Source: Micromonospora rifamycinica
GTDB lineage: Bacteria; Actinomycetota; Actinomycetes; Mycobacteriales; Micromonosporaceae
DNA: 64,000 bases
Reading direction: 5' to 3'
Assembly: GCF_900090265.1 (NCBI RefSeq)
Contig: NZ_LT607752.1
Span: forward strand, 6,516,001 to 6,580,000
The position numbers and the translations under genes are program-made. Each line of letters begins with the position of its first letter. The first letter of the stretch is position 1. This document shows, in pieces, positions 9,600 through 16,522 of this stretch. Below the pieces are notes generated by a model that saw only the letters and a list, made by a program, of their open reading frames with translations, was not told the origin of the DNA and searched no databases.

Positions 9600-10322
9600 T
9601 CAGCCGACGGCCTGGGGCGGGTGACCGGCGACGGCCGCGCGTAGCTCACCGAAGGCGGCCCCCAGCGTCCGCGGGGTGAAGTGGGCGTTCAGACCGCTCG
9701 GATTGGGCAGCACCCAGAGCCGCGCGCCGGCCAACGGTTCCGGCTGCGGGCCGAAGCCGGCCTTCGGCCGGGCGAACCCGATCCGGTACGCGGTCACCCC
9801 GACCACCGCCACCCAGGCCGGTCGGTGCCGGGCCACCTTGTCGGTCAGCGTCCGCGCGCCGGCCACCAGCTCCGCCGGGGTCAGCTCGTCCGCCCGCGCA
9901 CTGGCCCGCGCCACCATGTTGGTGATGCCCAGCCCGTACCCGGGCAGCGTGTCCTGTTCGCTCGGGTGCAGCTGGCGCGGAGTGAAGCCGCCCCGGTGCA
10001 GGGCTGGCCAGAAGCGGTTGCCGGGCCGGGCGAAATGCCATCCGGTGGCCGCCGACCAGAGACCGGGGTTGATCCCGACGAAGAGCACGGTCAGCCCCGG
10101 GCCGAGCACGTCCGGGATGGTCCGGTCGGCTGCCGCGGCCAACGCCGCCCGGTCCGGTCGCCAGGCGACCGGTTCGCGGGCACGCCGGACCGCACCGGCG
10201 GTGGGACCGGTCTCGGCCGGCCCGGCGGTGGGGTCGGCCGGTCCGGGCCTGGGGTCGGTCGGCTCGCGGGAACGGCCGGCCGGCCCGGCGGTCGGGTCGG
10301 CGGGCTGGCGGGCCGGGGTCAC
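9600..10322 (-). CDS. mug: G/U mismatch-specific DNA glycosylase (Mug/TDG family) with Pro-rich N-terminal tail
   Basis: 240 residues from GTG 10322, which overlaps the preceding SDR stop as GTGA. The glycosylase domain is residues about 70-240: VLFVGINPG carries the catalytic Asn, FARPGNRFWPAL and VLPNPSGLNAHF are the other family motifs. The enzyme removes uracil or thymine from G mismatches. Residues 1-60 are a low-complexity Pro/Ala/Gly/Thr tail built from repeated DPTAGPA units, absent from E. coli Mug. The true start could lie internally, around residue 50, but no good ribosome site is visible there. Confidence 0.88.
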   Translation of the reverse strand: MTPARQPADPTAGPAGRSREPTDPRPGPADPTAGPAETGPTAGAVRRAREPVAWRPDRAALAAAADRTIPDVLGPGLTVLFVGINPGLWSAATGWHFARPGNRFWPALHRGGFTPRQLHPSEQDTLPGYGLGITNMVARASARADELTPAELVAGARTLTDKVARHRPAWVAVVGVTAYRIGFARPKAGFGPQPEPLAGARLWVLPNPSGLNAHFTPRTLGAAFGELRAAVAGHPPQAVG

Positions 10323-11071
10323 AGGCTGCGCAGGGCGCCGCCGTCGACCGGCACGCTGACCCCGGTGACGTAGCCGGCGGCGGGGGAGAGCAGGAAGGCG
10401 GCGACCCGGCCGAACTCGGCCGGGTCGCCGATGCGGCGCAGCGGGATGCCGGCCTCCACCCGGGACCGGGCCGCCTCGTCGTCGCCGAGCAGTTCCCGGC
10501 TGCGGTCGGTCAGGAACCGTCCGGGCAGCAGGCCCAGCACCCGGACGCCGTGCGGGCCGTACTCGTCGGCCAGGTCCTTGGCCACCCCGGCCAGGCCGGG
10601 CCGCAGGCCGTTGGAGATGCCGAGGCCGGTGATCGGCGACCGGACCGAGGTGGACAGCACCAGGCCGATCGCCCCGCCCTCGGTGAGCGCGGCGGCCACC
10701 GTACGGGCCGTGCGTACCGTGCCCAGGAAGACCGTCTCGAAGGACTCCCGCCACTGCGCGTCGCTGACCTGCGCGGCGGTGCCCGGAGGTGGTCCGCCGA
10801 CCGAGACGAGCGCCCCGTCGAGCCGGCCGAAGTGCCCGTGCGCGGCGGCCACCAGCCGCTCGGGGGCGTCCGGGTCGGCCAGGTCGGCGACCAGGCCGAT
10901 CGCGTGCCCGGGTCCACCCAGCCGGTCGACCGCCTCGGCGACCCGCTCCGGTGTCCGGGCCGACAGGACCACCCGCGCCCCGTCGTCGACCAGGCACCGT
11001 GCGGTCGCGAAGCCGAGCCCCCGGGACGCGCCGGTCACCACGTACACCCGGCCGGTCAGTTCGAGATCCAT
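10319..11071 (-). CDS. SDR-family oxidoreductase lacking the canonical Tyr-x3-Lys
   Basis: 250 residues. The N-terminal Rossmann motif TGASRGLG is normal, as are the C-terminal PVDGG and GYVTG motifs. At the place of the usual YxxxK the protein reads ISNGLRPGLAG, with neither catalytic Tyr nor Lys; the preceding catalytic Ser is present (LSTSV). This matches the beta-ketoacyl-reductase-like atypical SDR group, whose chemistry is unclear. The ATG at 11071 is followed by a typical start MDLELTGRVYVVTG. It heads a two-gene unit with mug. Confidence 0.85.
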   Translation of the reverse strand: MDLELTGRVYVVTGASRGLGFATARCLVDDGARVVLSARTPERVAEAVDRLGGPGHAIGLVADLADPDAPERLVAAAHGHFGRLDGALVSVGGPPPGTAAQVSDAQWRESFETVFLGTVRTARTVAAALTEGGAIGLVLSTSVRSPITGLGISNGLRPGLAGVAKDLADEYGPHGVRVLGLLPGRFLTDRSRELLGDDEAARSRVEAGIPLRRIGDPAEFGRVAAFLLSPAAGYVTGVSVPVDGGALRSL

Positions 11072-11103
11072 ACCGCGATCCTGCCGTATCCGGACCGGTG
11101 GGG

Positions 11104-11610
11104 TCAGTGGCGGGCCGGCCGCAGCAGGCGTACCCGACCGGCGAGCTGGAGGGCGACGGCGCCGTCGACCCGGGCGAACGCGGGCATCCGGCGGTGCCGG
11201 GGCGGGTGCCGGCCGTCGTAGTGGTGGACGGCCTCCCGGACGACCAGCTCCTCCGCGCCGAGCGCGGGGAGCGCCGAGCGGTCCCGCAGCTCGCGGGCGA
11301 GGTCCCAGCCGTCGCGCAGCGAACCGGCGGTGGGCCGGTCGGCCGCCCAGTCGCGGAAGGTGGCCCACCAGGCGTCGTCGAGGCCGGCGGCGAGCAGCGG
11401 CCAGTGCCGGGCGACCTCGCCGGCCCGCTTGCGCAGCAGGGCCGTCCGGGCGGCGTCGACCCGGTCGGTGGCGAAACCGGCCGGCACCGGAGCGCCCGCG
11501 ACCAGCGCTGCTACCAGCGCGGCCTGCCGGGCGGCCAGTCCGGTGGCACCGGGCGCGGGGGCCGCCCCCGCCGCCGGGGGGCCGGGATCGGCCGGGCGGG
11601 GGACGGTCAC
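11104..11610 (-). CDS. Partner protein of the DUF692/MNIO enzyme (DUF2063/BufC-like helical protein)
   Basis: 168 residues from GTG 11610, whose GTGA overlaps the DUF692 stop. It starts with a short Pro-rich stretch, then an all-helical domain: ARQAALVAALVAG, LLRKRAGEVARHWP, WATFRDWAADRPT and SLRDGWDLAREL. Organisation and size recall the N-terminal domain of BufC/HvfC (DUF2063) partner proteins, which pair with MNIO enzymes and help recognise or deliver the peptide substrate. The similarity is only by pattern, so the family name is tentative; the genetic coupling is directly visible. Confidence 0.65.
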   Translation of the reverse strand: MTVPRPADPGPPAAGAAPAPGATGLAARQAALVAALVAGAPVPAGFATDRVDAARTALLRKRAGEVARHWPLLAAGLDDAWWATFRDWAADRPTAGSLRDGWDLARELRDRSALPALGAEELVVREAVHHYDGRHPPRHRRMPAFARVDGAVALQLAGRVRLLRPARH

Positions 11611-12425
11611 GTGACGACCGGGTGGCCGGACACGGCGGCGAGGGCGTCCAGCTCCGCCCGCAGGGTGGCGGCGGGCGGGTAGTGGCCGTCGCGTTCCAGC
11701 AGCAGCGGGGGTGGCCGACGACCGGCGCAGAGCGCGCCGACCAGCGCCAACACCTCCGAGGGCACCGGATCGGTGTGCGTGTCGTGGTAGAGCCCGTCGC
11801 GCTCCGCCCCGCCGGCCACGTGCAGGTAGGAGATCCGTTCCACCGGCAGCCGGTCGAGCAGGAGCCGCGGGTCCGCACCCCGGTTGCGGGCGTTGGCGTA
11901 GACGTTGGCCACGTCGAGCAGCAGCCCCGCCCCGGTGGCGTCGAGGATCTCGGTGAGGAAGTCCGCCTCGTCCAGCTCGTCGTCGGGCCAGTCGAACAGC
12001 GCGGCGATCGGCTCCAACGCCAGCGGCACCGGCAGCTCCGCCTGTGCCCGCCGGACGTTGGCCACCACCGCCGCCACCGCCTCCCGGGTGCGCGGCAGCG
12101 GCAGCAGGTGCCCGGCCTCCAGGCCGCCGGCCCGGACGAAGGCGATGTGCTCGCTGACCAGCGGTGCCTCGACCAGTTCGGCCACCCGGGCCAGGTGCGT
12201 CACCCGGGCCGGGTCGACCGGTTCGGCACCGCCGAGGGAGAGCCGCACCCCGTGCGGTACGACGGTGACGCCGGCCTCCCGGAGCGCGGCGAGCCCCGGC
12301 GGGAGCGGACCGGCCGGGGCGACCGACTCCGCCACCACCTCGACGAAGCGCAGCCCGGGTAGCCCGGCGACGAATCCGGCGATCTCCGGCCGCCAGCCGA
12401 TGCCCACCCCCTGCGGGCCGGTCAT
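11607..12425 (-). CDS. DUF692 multinuclear non-heme iron-dependent oxidase (MNIO)
   Basis: 272 residues; the ATG at 12425 overlaps the upstream TIGR04222 stop by 4 bp. TIM-barrel metal ligands of DUF692 enzymes are visible: VVPHGVRL, LVSEHIAF, LALEPI, LLDVANVYANARN, YLHVAGG, HDTHTDPV and LLERDGHY. Characterised members (MbnB, TglH and BufB-type enzymes) use two or three iron ions to oxidise Cys residues in ribosomal peptides, giving oxazolone/thioamide, excised-carbon or thiooxazole products. They need a small partner protein, which here is the next gene. The likely substrate is the Cys/Gly tail of the gene immediately upstream. Confidence 0.9.
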   Translation of the reverse strand: MTGPQGVGIGWRPEIAGFVAGLPGLRFVEVVAESVAPAGPLPPGLAALREAGVTVVPHGVRLSLGGAEPVDPARVTHLARVAELVEAPLVSEHIAFVRAGGLEAGHLLPLPRTREAVAAVVANVRRAQAELPVPLALEPIAALFDWPDDELDEADFLTEILDATGAGLLLDVANVYANARNRGADPRLLLDRLPVERISYLHVAGGAERDGLYHDTHTDPVPSEVLALVGALCAGRRPPPLLLERDGHYPPAATLRAELDALAAVSGHPVVT

Positions 12426-13351
12426 CCGCCGCACCCTCCGCCGCCGCACCCTCCGCCGCCGCCGCCGCAGGAGGAGGACGAGCCGCCGCTACAGGACGAG
12501 GTGCTGCCACCGCACGAGGTGCCCGAGTAGCTGCTGCCGCTGCCGGAACTCAACGCCTGCCGCTGGATCGCCGCCTGTGCGGCGAAGCCGGGGTCGAGCG
12601 CGTAGAGGGAGGCGGTGCCGAACAGGGCCACGCCCATCGCCGCGCCGGCCGCGCCGTAGGTCGCGTAGGCCGGGGCGGAGTCCGGGGAGAGGTGGTGGCT
12701 GCTGCTGCGCAGGTGGCGCAGGGCCGTGTTCGCCGACCTGGTCCGGCGGGGCGTGCGGGCGATCAGGGCGAACGTCAGCCCGAGCCCGGCCAGGGCGAGC
12801 AGCAGCCAGCCGACAGGACGACCGTTGACCAGGCCGGCGACCAGCCGCACCACCCCGAGGGCCAGGAGCACCAGCAGCAGGTTGCGCCCTCGACGCAGCG
12901 CCCGGACCCCGTCGGCGTCGATCAGCAGGCCGTGTTGCTCCAACCCCTGGCGCAGCTGCTCCAGGGCGCGGGCCACGCCGGGATCCCGCCCCAGCTTCCC
13001 GGCGGCGACCGGCCGGCGGGCGGCGTTCCGGATCGCGTGGTCGAGCGGGGTGACGCCGGTCGGGGTCGGCCCGGCGGCGATCAACCGGCGGTCCGACCGT
13101 ACGTCGATCGCGCCGGCCGCCCGCAGGCCACCGAGCGCCGACCAGACGGCGAGCTGGTCACCGCCGTTGAGGTAGGCGACCTGCTGGGGCCCGAGCTGGT
13201 CGATGCCGGCGGCGTCGGGGGGACCGGCGGTGGTCCGGCGGCGGTGCAGCAGCGTGCCGACCACGGCGACGACCGCCACCATCAGGTAGAGCTTGAGGAA
13301 GAGCGGGCCGGGGATACCCCAGGTGTCGCCCGGTGCGGCGAGGATGTTCAT
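12422..13351 (-). CDS. TIGR04222 membrane protein with Cys/Gly-rich C-terminal tail
   Basis: 309 residues from ATG 13351. Membrane segments lie around 19-36, 157-175, 180-198 and possibly 231-250; the soluble loop 40-150 is the TIGR04222 domain. All five Cys of the protein are in the last 30 residues (280, 287, 295, 302, 307), in a Ser/Gly tail ending in GGCGGGGCGG. TIGR04222 proteins characteristically end in such low-complexity tails. The stop overlaps the start of a DUF692 oxidase, which modifies Cys in other systems, so the tail is the obvious candidate substrate. The final function (metal binding, surface structure, signalling) is unknown. Confidence 0.88.
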   Translation of the reverse strand: MNILAAPGDTWGIPGPLFLKLYLMVAVVAVVGTLLHRRRTTAGPPDAAGIDQLGPQQVAYLNGGDQLAVWSALGGLRAAGAIDVRSDRRLIAAGPTPTGVTPLDHAIRNAARRPVAAGKLGRDPGVARALEQLRQGLEQHGLLIDADGVRALRRGRNLLLVLLALGVVRLVAGLVNGRPVGWLLLALAGLGLTFALIARTPRRTRSANTALRHLRSSSHHLSPDSAPAYATYGAAGAAMGVALFGTASLYALDPGFAAQAAIQRQALSSGSGSSYSGTSCGGSTSSCSGGSSSSCGGGGGGCGGGGCGG

Positions 13352-13484
13352 CGGCTGCTCCTGTCGCGCGAGGAGGGGGATCGCGGCCTCATTGTGGGGC
13401 AGCCCCGCCACGCCGGCGTCGCCGGCGGTGGCGAGTTACCGAGCCGAGACCTGCCCGCCCACCCGGCCGGGCGCATGGGCCTCG

Positions 13485-14057
13485 TCAGTGCCGGCGGACG
13501 GCCTCCTCGACCAGGTCCAGCACCGGCCCGAGGTCACCGGCGGGCCGCCCCATGGCCAGGTGCAGCACCAGCCCGTCGTACGCCAGCTCCAGGAACTGGG
13601 CCAGCACGTCGATGTCGATGTCCTCGCGGAGCACCCCGGCCTCGCGCTGCCGGACGAGCCGGTCCCGGGTCGCCTCGGCGATGGCGGCGGAGCGTTCCGC
13701 CCAGCGCCGGGCGAAGGCCGGGTCGGTGCGCAGCCGGCGGGACACCTCCAGCTGGCTGCCCAGCCACCCGGTGGTGTCCGGGGAGACCGCGCGGGCCAGC
13801 AGGTCCCGCATGACCTGCACCAGGCCGTTGCGGGCGACCGTGGAGACCATCACGGCGGCGTCGTCCTCGGCCACGGCGAGGAAGAGCGAGTCCTTGTCGC
13901 GGAAGTGGTGGAAGATGGCACCCCGGGACAGCCCGGTGGCCTCCTCCAGCCGGCGCACGGTGGCTCCCTCGTATCCGTGCCGGGCGAAACAGGCCCGAGC
14001 CGCGCCGAGGATCTCCTGCCGGCGCGCGTCGAGCTGGTCCTGACTTACTCTGGGCAC
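13485..14057 (-). CDS. acnR: AcnR-type TetR repressor of aconitase
   Basis: 190 residues from GTG 14057 (VPRVSQDQLDARRQEIL), the start seen in relatives; a TTG at 14087 is in frame but less likely. The DNA-binding domain (about 10-60) contains GYEGATVRRLEEATGLSRG and AIFHHFRDKDSLFLA, nearly the sequence of C. glutamicum AcnR, and the ligand domain resembles it over its length (LEVSRRLRTDPAF, VLDLVEEAVR). AcnR represses acnA in corynebacteria. Here it is 6.6 kb from the acnA stop, not adjacent, yet both genes carry the same 24-bp operator-like site upstream. Confidence 0.88.
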   Translation of the reverse strand: MPRVSQDQLDARRQEILGAARACFARHGYEGATVRRLEEATGLSRGAIFHHFRDKDSLFLAVAEDDAAVMVSTVARNGLVQVMRDLLARAVSPDTTGWLGSQLEVSRRLRTDPAFARRWAERSAAIAEATRDRLVRQREAGVLREDIDIDVLAQFLELAYDGLVLHLAMGRPAGDLGPVLDLVEEAVRRH

Positions 14058-14090
14058 GGGTCGATCGTCGCAGGTGACCCTCCGCAAGGC

Positions 14091-14114
14091 AAACCGTACG
14101 TACGGCTTGCTATT
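14091..14114. promoter_or_regulatory. Putative AcnR operator in the acnR promoter
   Basis: AAACCGTACGT-A-CG-G-CTTGCTATT; the core CCGTACGTACGG is a perfect 12-bp palindrome. It begins 34 bp upstream of the acnR start. The acnA promoter has the same sequence with 22 of 24 bases identical (23620-23643), including the non-palindromic CTTGCTATT flank. This implies autoregulation by AcnR. Confidence 0.75.
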
Positions 14115-14274
14115 TGCCCGTCGCCCCGGCTGCAGGACGCCCGTCCGGTTAGGATCGGCCGATGCCGACAGCCCCGGTCACCTCCCCTTACCCACCCGCC
14201 GCCGGCTGCCCGACGGTCGTCGGCGGGTAGCTCGGCCCTGTCGGCGGCCGTCCCCTCTCCCGTAAGGTGCCTCA

Positions 14275-14922
14275 GTGCCGTTGCTCCTGCTCGACCTGGA
14301 CAACACCCTGCTCGACCGGGCCGGGCCGTTCCGCGCCTGGGCCGAGGGTTTCCTGGCCGAGATCGGTGCCCCGGCGACCGACATCGACTGGCTGCTGTCC
14401 ATCGACGCCGACGGCCTGACCGACCGGTGGGACATCGCCGACGCCATCCGGGACCGGTACGCGCTGCGCATCCCCTCCATCGACCTGGTCGAGGAGCTGT
14501 ACGACGGGGTGGTCGGATACACCCGGCTGGACCCGCTGGTCGCCTGCGCGCTGCGGATCGCCGACGACGCCGGGTGGCTACCGGTGGTGGTCACCAACGG
14601 GTCGGTCCGGCTGGAGGACGCCAAGATCCGGCAGACCGGCCTGGACCGGTACGTCGCCGACTGGGTGATCTCCGAGGAGGCCGGGGTCAGCAAGCCCAAC
14701 CCGCGGATCTTCGCGCTGGCCGCCCAGCGGGCCCGGCTGCCGCTGCGCGGCGCGTGGGTGGTGGGGGACAGCCCGGAGGCGGACATCGGTGGGGCCGCCG
14801 CGGTCGGTCTGCCCAGCGTCTGGCTGCACCGCGGGCGGAGCTGGACCGACACCCGGTTCGCCCCCACCCGTACCGTCGACTCGTTGATCGCGGCGGTCTC
14901 GGTGGTGCTGGCCGGCGGATAA
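14275..14922 (+). CDS. HAD-superfamily phosphatase
   Basis: 215 residues from GTG 14275. Motif I LLLDLDNTLLD, motif II VVVTNGSV, motif III Lys in GVSKPNPRIFALA, and motif IV GDSPEADIGGAAAVG are complete. A helical cap is inserted between motifs I and II (about 20-90), a subfamily C1 arrangement like YjjG or phosphoglycolate-type phosphatases. Substrate unknown. Its promoter lies next to the divergent acnR and the operator, so repression of this gene by AcnR is possible but not shown. Confidence 0.88.
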   Translation: MPLLLLDLDNTLLDRAGPFRAWAEGFLAEIGAPATDIDWLLSIDADGLTDRWDIADAIRDRYALRIPSIDLVEELYDGVVGYTRLDPLVACALRIADDAGWLPVVVTNGSVRLEDAKIRQTGLDRYVADWVISEEAGVSKPNPRIFALAAQRARLPLRGAWVVGDSPEADIGGAAAVGLPSVWLHRGRSWTDTRFAPTRTVDSLIAAVSVVLAGG

Positions 14923-15013
14923 ATCGGTGGTGCCGGCCGGGTGGGTCCGTCAGCATGGGGCCACACGGACGTGCGTGGCCGGGCGGTGCCCGGTCGAGGA
15001 GAGGAGGTCGGTC

Positions 15014-15160
15014 ATGACCGTCTTCGCAGGGTCGTACCACCTGCCTCCATCAGCCTCGATCAAGGGATCACCGACACCGTGCGTGACCACGACCTCCCGG
15101 CGCCGCAGCGCCGGGGCCGCGGCAAGAGCCGCTTCGACGACGACGAGACACCCTTCCTGA
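15014..15160 (+). CDS. Possible 48-residue ORF with strong ribosome site overlapping the RIO kinase start
   Basis: ATG 15014 is preceded by GAGGAGG with a 6-nt gap, the best ribosome site in this area. It encodes MTVFAGSYHLPPSASIKGS... with no recognised similarity, in a different frame from the kinase, and ends 82 nt inside it. It may be a leader ORF used for translational coupling, or a spurious ORF where the ribosome site has another meaning. Codon third-position bias is weaker than in the kinase. Confidence 0.35.
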   Translation: MTVFAGSYHLPPSASIKGSPTPCVTTTSRRRSAGAAARAASTTTRHPS

Positions 15161-16002
15161 CGTACGGCCGGCAGCCGGCCCGTACCGCCCCCGACGACGA
15201 GCCCGACCCGGCGGACCAGTGGTCCTCCTGGGGCGAGGCCGTCCACGGACCCGAACCCCACCCGCCGTGGCTGGTCACCGAGCTGGCCGCCCGGGACACC
15301 GACCTCGGGGTGCTCAAGACCGGCAAGGAGGCGGACGTCCACCTCGTCCGCCGGGCGGTGCCCGACACCGACCGGTCCTGCCTGCTGGCCGCCAAGCGGT
15401 ACCGGGACGCCCAGCACCGGCTCTTCCACCGTGACGCCGGTTACCTGGAAGGCCGCCGGGTACGCCGGTCCCGGGAGAACCGGGCGATGGCCGGTCGGAC
15501 GGCGTTCGGCCGGCAGCTGATCGCCGGCCAGTGGGCCGCGGCCGAGTTCGCCGCGCTGTCCCGGCTCTGGGAGATCGGTGCCGCATCCGGGCGGATCGCC
15601 GTGCCGTACCCGGTGCAACTGCTCGGCACCGAGCTGATGCTGGAGTTCGTCGGCGACCCCGACGAGGGGACCGCCGCGCCCCGGCTGGCCCAGGTACGGC
15701 CCGACCCGGCGCAGCTGCGCTCACTCTGGGCACAGCTCGTCGACGCCCTGGTGGTGCTGGCCCGCGCCGGCTACGCCCACGGCGACCTGTCGCCGTACAA
15801 CCTGCTGGTGCGGGCGGGACAGCTCGTCGTGATCGACCTGCCGCAGGTGGTCGACGTGGTGGCCAACCCGCAGGGGCCGGAGTTCCTGGCCCGGGACGTC
15901 CGGGTGGTGGCCGCCTGGTTCACCGCCCGGGGGCTGCCCGCCGTCGACACCGACCCGGCCGAGCTGACCGCGATGCTGCTGCGGGAGGCGGGGGTGCGCT
16001 GA
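15079..16002 (+). CDS. RIO-family atypical serine protein kinase
   Basis: 307 residues, start placed at GTG 15079 (AAGGGA upstream). ATP-binding segment KTGKEADVHLV, Lys in LLAAKRY, catalytic loop YAHGDLSPYNLLV and metal-binding VVIDLPQVVD are all present and typical of RIO1-like kinases, whose DFG equivalent is IDxPQ. The first 60 residues are acidic and disordered (KSRFDDDETPFLTYGRQP). RIO kinases in eukaryotes and archaea act in ribosome maturation; the bacterial role is not known. The start is uncertain because a stronger ribosome site serves an overlapping out-of-frame ORF. Confidence 0.85.
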   Translation: MRDHDLPAPQRRGRGKSRFDDDETPFLTYGRQPARTAPDDEPDPADQWSSWGEAVHGPEPHPPWLVTELAARDTDLGVLKTGKEADVHLVRRAVPDTDRSCLLAAKRYRDAQHRLFHRDAGYLEGRRVRRSRENRAMAGRTAFGRQLIAGQWAAAEFAALSRLWEIGAASGRIAVPYPVQLLGTELMLEFVGDPDEGTAAPRLAQVRPDPAQLRSLWAQLVDALVVLARAGYAHGDLSPYNLLVRAGQLVVIDLPQVVDVVANPQGPEFLARDVRVVAAWFTARGLPAVDTDPAELTAMLLREAGVR

Positions 16003-16050
16003 CCGGGCGCCGCCCCGGACGACTCCCACCGTCCGGGGCGGCACCGGTGC

Positions 16051-16305
16051 TCACTGGAGGTAGCGCTCCACCTCCGACACCGGTCGGGCGCCCTGGGCCT
16101 CCGGGTCGCCGTGGGCCTCGCGGGCCGCCCGACGGCGACGCAGCAGGTCCCAGCACTGGTCCAGGGACTCCTCCAGCGCGTGCAGTCGTTCCCTGGCCTC
16201 GTCGTCGGTGCCGGACTCGTGGGCCTGGGCGGTCGACCGGAGCCGGTGCTCCTCGTCGACCAGTTCCGAGATCCGGTGCAGGATGGTCTTGTCGTCCATG
16301 TCCAT
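16051..16305 (-). CDS. DUF2630 family small acidic protein
   Basis: 84 residues, almost entirely helical and charged: DDKTILHRISELVDEEH at the N-terminus, ERLHALEESLDQCWDLLRRR in the middle, and a C-terminus with GARPVSEVERYLQ. This matches the actinobacterial DUF2630 family, probably a short coiled-coil. Two Met (16305 and 16299) can start it; neither has a strong ribosome site. Function unknown. It runs convergent to the RIO kinase and divergent from the conservon. Confidence 0.85.
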   Translation of the reverse strand: MDMDDKTILHRISELVDEEHRLRSTAQAHESGTDDEARERLHALEESLDQCWDLLRRRRAAREAHGDPEAQGARPVSEVERYLQ

Positions 16306-16522
16306 GAGCGTGGCACAGCGGGGTCGGCTACGCCCGTGTTCAGGGTCGGCCGGCACCGGCCACGGGCGTCACCACCACCGCCGGAGCTGCGGCACCCGGC
16401 GCTGTCGCCATGATCAGCTGAGCTTGAGCGATGGTGGTACCGGCTGCTAGCGTGCGCCGGGTTCAGGTGTGCCGTGACGCGTCGGGCGTCCGGCGGCCAC
16501 GGTCCGGCCCGGGGGCGGTGTG

